A stretch of 64,000 bases of DNA, from the NCBI GenBank assembly GCA_037013495.1, contig CM072810.1:35121843-35185842 (forward strand). Direction: 5' to 3'. The stretch is from Hippophae tibetana (Eukaryota > Streptophyta > Magnoliopsida > Rosales > Elaeagnaceae). Of the stretch, positions 61,990-64,000 are shown piece by piece (the stretch's first letter is position 1; every line of letters starts with the position of its first letter). Both the position numbers and the translations under genes were made by a program. The notes beneath the pieces are model-generated. The model was not told the DNA's origin, did no database searches, and worked only from the letters and a program-made list of their open reading frames with translations.

Positions 61990-64000
61990 GGATTTAAGAA
62001 AAAGGTAATCCGAGCTTTAGAATGATTATTTCAATGAATTTATTGTTGTATTTCTTCCAAGCAACTTCAAACATTTTGAAGACCACTCATATAGGCATTT
62101 GAGCAAAAAACTAAATCTAGAACTATGCACCTGAACAGAAATTTTGAACTCTATATCATGCAAGAGGATGAAACTTTGAAGAAATTCTACGCAGGTTTTT
62201 CAATCATTATCAACTACTCGTACAATTTGGAGGAATCTATTTGGAAAAAAAAGTAGATTGAGAAAATTGTTGTTAGCCTACATTTTCATTTTCAAGAAAA
62301 AGATACCTTGCTTAAATCCATATAGAAGCCCTGTGAAATTACTGTTAAATGAGTCAGTTAGGAAATTATTCGAACTGTATTATTTGTTGCTAAGATGATA
62401 GCAATCCACTTTCGCGGATGGAAAGAGCTTGACTTTATAGAAATCAAGTAAAGTGGTCGGAGCGAAGCAATTTTGACACAATTGTTAGAATTGATGAATC
62501 TAATACCAATGAAGAGAAAATATCTATACTTTCCCATAGACTTACTAAATTTCTTAGAAAGAATAAACCCGTTTTTAGGGATTTAAAAAAAAGGTAATGC
62601 GAGCTCTCAAATGATTATTTCAATGAATTTGTAGTTGTATTTCTTCCAAGCGACTTCAAACATTTTGGAGACCACTCATATAGGCATTTTAGCAAAAAAC
62701 TAACTATAGAACTATGCTATTGAACAGAAATTTTGCATTCTATATCATGCAAGAGGATGAAACTTTGAACAAATTCTACCCAGGTTTTTCAATCAATTTC
62801 AACTACCCGTACAATTTGGATCGACCTATTTGGAAAAAAAAGTAGATTGAGAAAATTGTTGTTAGCCAACATTATCATTTTCAAGAAAAAGATACCTTGC
62901 TTAAATCCATATAGAAGGCCTGTGAACTTACTGTTAAATGAATCAGTTTGGAAATTATTCGAACTGCATTATTTGTTGCCAAGATGATAGCAATCCACTT
63001 TCGTGGACAGAAAGAGCTTGACTTTATAGACATCAAGTATAGTGGTACGAGCGAAGCTATTTTGACACAATTGTTAGAAATGATAAATCTAATACCAATG
63101 GAGAGAAAATATCTATACTTTCCCATATATTTACTAAATTTCTTAAAAAGAATAAACCCGTTTTTAGGGATTTAAGAAAAAGGTAATCCGCTCTTTAAAA
63201 TGATTATTTCAATGAATTTATTGTTGTATTTCTTCCAAGCAACTTCAAACATTTTGGAGACCACTCATATAGGCATTTGAGCAAAAAACTAAATCTAGAA
63301 CTATGCACCTGAACAGAAATATTGAACTCTATATCATGCAAGAGGATGAAACTTTGAAGAAATTCTACGCAGGTTTTTCAATCATTATCAACTACTCGTA
63401 CAATTTGGAGGAATCTATTTGGAAAAAAAAGTAGATTGAGAAAATTGTTGTTAGCCTACATTTTCATTTTCAAGAAAAATATACCTTGCTTAAATCCATA
63501 TAGAAGGCCTGTGAAATTACTGTTAAATGAGTCAGTTAGGAAATTATTCGAACTGTATTATTTGTTGCTAAGATGATAGCAATCCACTTTCGCGGATGGA
63601 AAGAGCTTGACTTTATAGAAATCAAGTAAAGTGGTACGAGCGAAGCAATTTTGACACAATTGTTAGAATTGATGAATCTAATACCAATGAAGAGAAAATA
63701 TATATACTTTCCCATAGATTTACTAAATTTCTTAGAAAGAATAAACCCGTTTTTAGGGATTTAAAAAAAAGGTAATCCGAGCTCTCAAATGATTATTTCA
63801 ATGAATTTGTAGTTGTATTTCTTCCAAGCGACTTAAAACATTTTGGAGACCACTCATATAGGCATTTTAGAAAAAAACTAACTCTAGAACTATGCTATTG
63901 AACAGAAATTTTGCATTCTATATCATGCAAGAGGATGAAACTTTGAACAAATTCTACCCAGGTTTTTCAATCAATTTCAACTACCCGTACAATTTGGATC
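61990..64000 (+). repeat. 8-unit-offset duplication, second copy, cut by window end
   Basis: Anchors lie at 62093, 62682, 63271 and 63860. This is the partner of 57,285-59,296, with scattered differences such as GTGGTCGGAGCG near 62,454 for GTGGTACGAGCG. It runs off the end of the window mid-unit. Confidence 0.87.

Larger units (their letters stand above)
1..64000 (+). repeat. Tandem satellite array, ~588-bp unit, 109 phase anchors, uniform orientation
   Basis: Every part of the window aligns with every other part at multiples of about 588 bp. The word AGGCAT (AGGTAT in two copies) marks one phase per unit. I found it 109 times between 351 and 63,860, with spacings of 585-590 bp and a mean of 588.05. 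All copies read the same way, and no interval is long enough to hold an insertion. The window opens and closes mid-unit, so the array is longer than 64 kb. Length differences come mostly from one-base changes in A-runs (GAGAAATATC versus GAGAAAATAT; TTTAAAAAAAGG versus TTTAAGAAAAAGG or TTTTCAAAAAAGG). I saw no obvious shorter internal repeat, but distant internal homology would need a self dot-plot. Satellite arrays of this kind usually form heterochromatin, often at centromeres. That location is inferred here, not shown. Confidence 0.98.

Noticed and set aside
1-64000. Many open frames of 60-127 codons on both strands as genes
   Set aside because: They recur once per repeat unit, overlap each other antisense, never continue across a unit boundary, open and close with one-base indels, and show no domain that I recognise.
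1-64000. CRISPR array
   Set aside because: The units are about 588 bp and contiguous, with no unique spacers between short repeats.
1-64000. Telomeric repeats or a transposon at the array edge
   Set aside because: No short G-rich telomere motif and no non-satellite sequence was found. Neither edge of the array is inside the window.
1-64000. Inverted segments or switches of orientation
   Set aside because: All 109 anchors and their flanking words read on the plus strand with regular spacing.

Overview
The whole 64 kb window is one tandem satellite-DNA array with no other sequence in it. A unit of about 588 bp repeats head to tail, always in the same orientation. Using the conserved word AGGCAT(TT) as a phase anchor, I placed 109 successive anchors from 351 to 63,860. 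The 108 intervals run from 585 to 590 bp and average 588.05 bp. Both window ends fall inside a unit, so the array continues on both sides. I see no gene, tRNA, rRNA, CRISPR array, transposon insertion, inversion or unique-sequence spacer. The unit is about 31% G+C (counted over most of one copy), with one GC- and CpG-rich block in its second half.

A long, complex, AT-rich satellite this uniform points to heterochromatin (centromeric, pericentromeric or subtelomeric) of a eukaryote. I cannot name the species. Many positions that distinguish unit subfamilies are CpG in some copies and TpG or CpA in others, which suggests the host methylates CpG in its germ line.

Layout. 1-6.2 kb: a divergent mixture of several unit types, with a 5-unit duplication. 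6.2-8.9 kb: a second set of types with a 2-unit duplication. 8.9-15 kb: alternating 'TATTTGAAAA' and 'TATTTCGAATA' types. 15.0-26.2 kb: a higher-order block of 8+8+4 units. 26.2-32.8 kb: a mixed region rich in units with GGGAAGC. 32.8-37.6 kb: a 4-unit block in tandem duplicate. 36.9-44.0 kb: a 6-unit block in tandem duplicate, with no differences found on spot check. 44.0-55.6 kb: nested 1-, 4-, 12- and 14-unit duplications. 55.6-64.0 kb: divergent types again, in overlapping 7- and 8-unit duplications. The oldest-looking unit types occur only near the two ends of the window, and the homogenised interior lacks them.

Nothing here works as a gene system. The open frames present (up to 127 codons) repeat once per unit, lie on both strands, never cross a unit boundary and are broken by subfamily-specific 1-2 bp indels. 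I treat them as by-products of the repeat. The features of real interest are the array's evolutionary history (irregular higher-order repeats, CpG decay, flank-restricted subfamilies) and a cluster of small DNA-hairpin motifs, including GCGAAGC, in the CpG-rich block of each unit.
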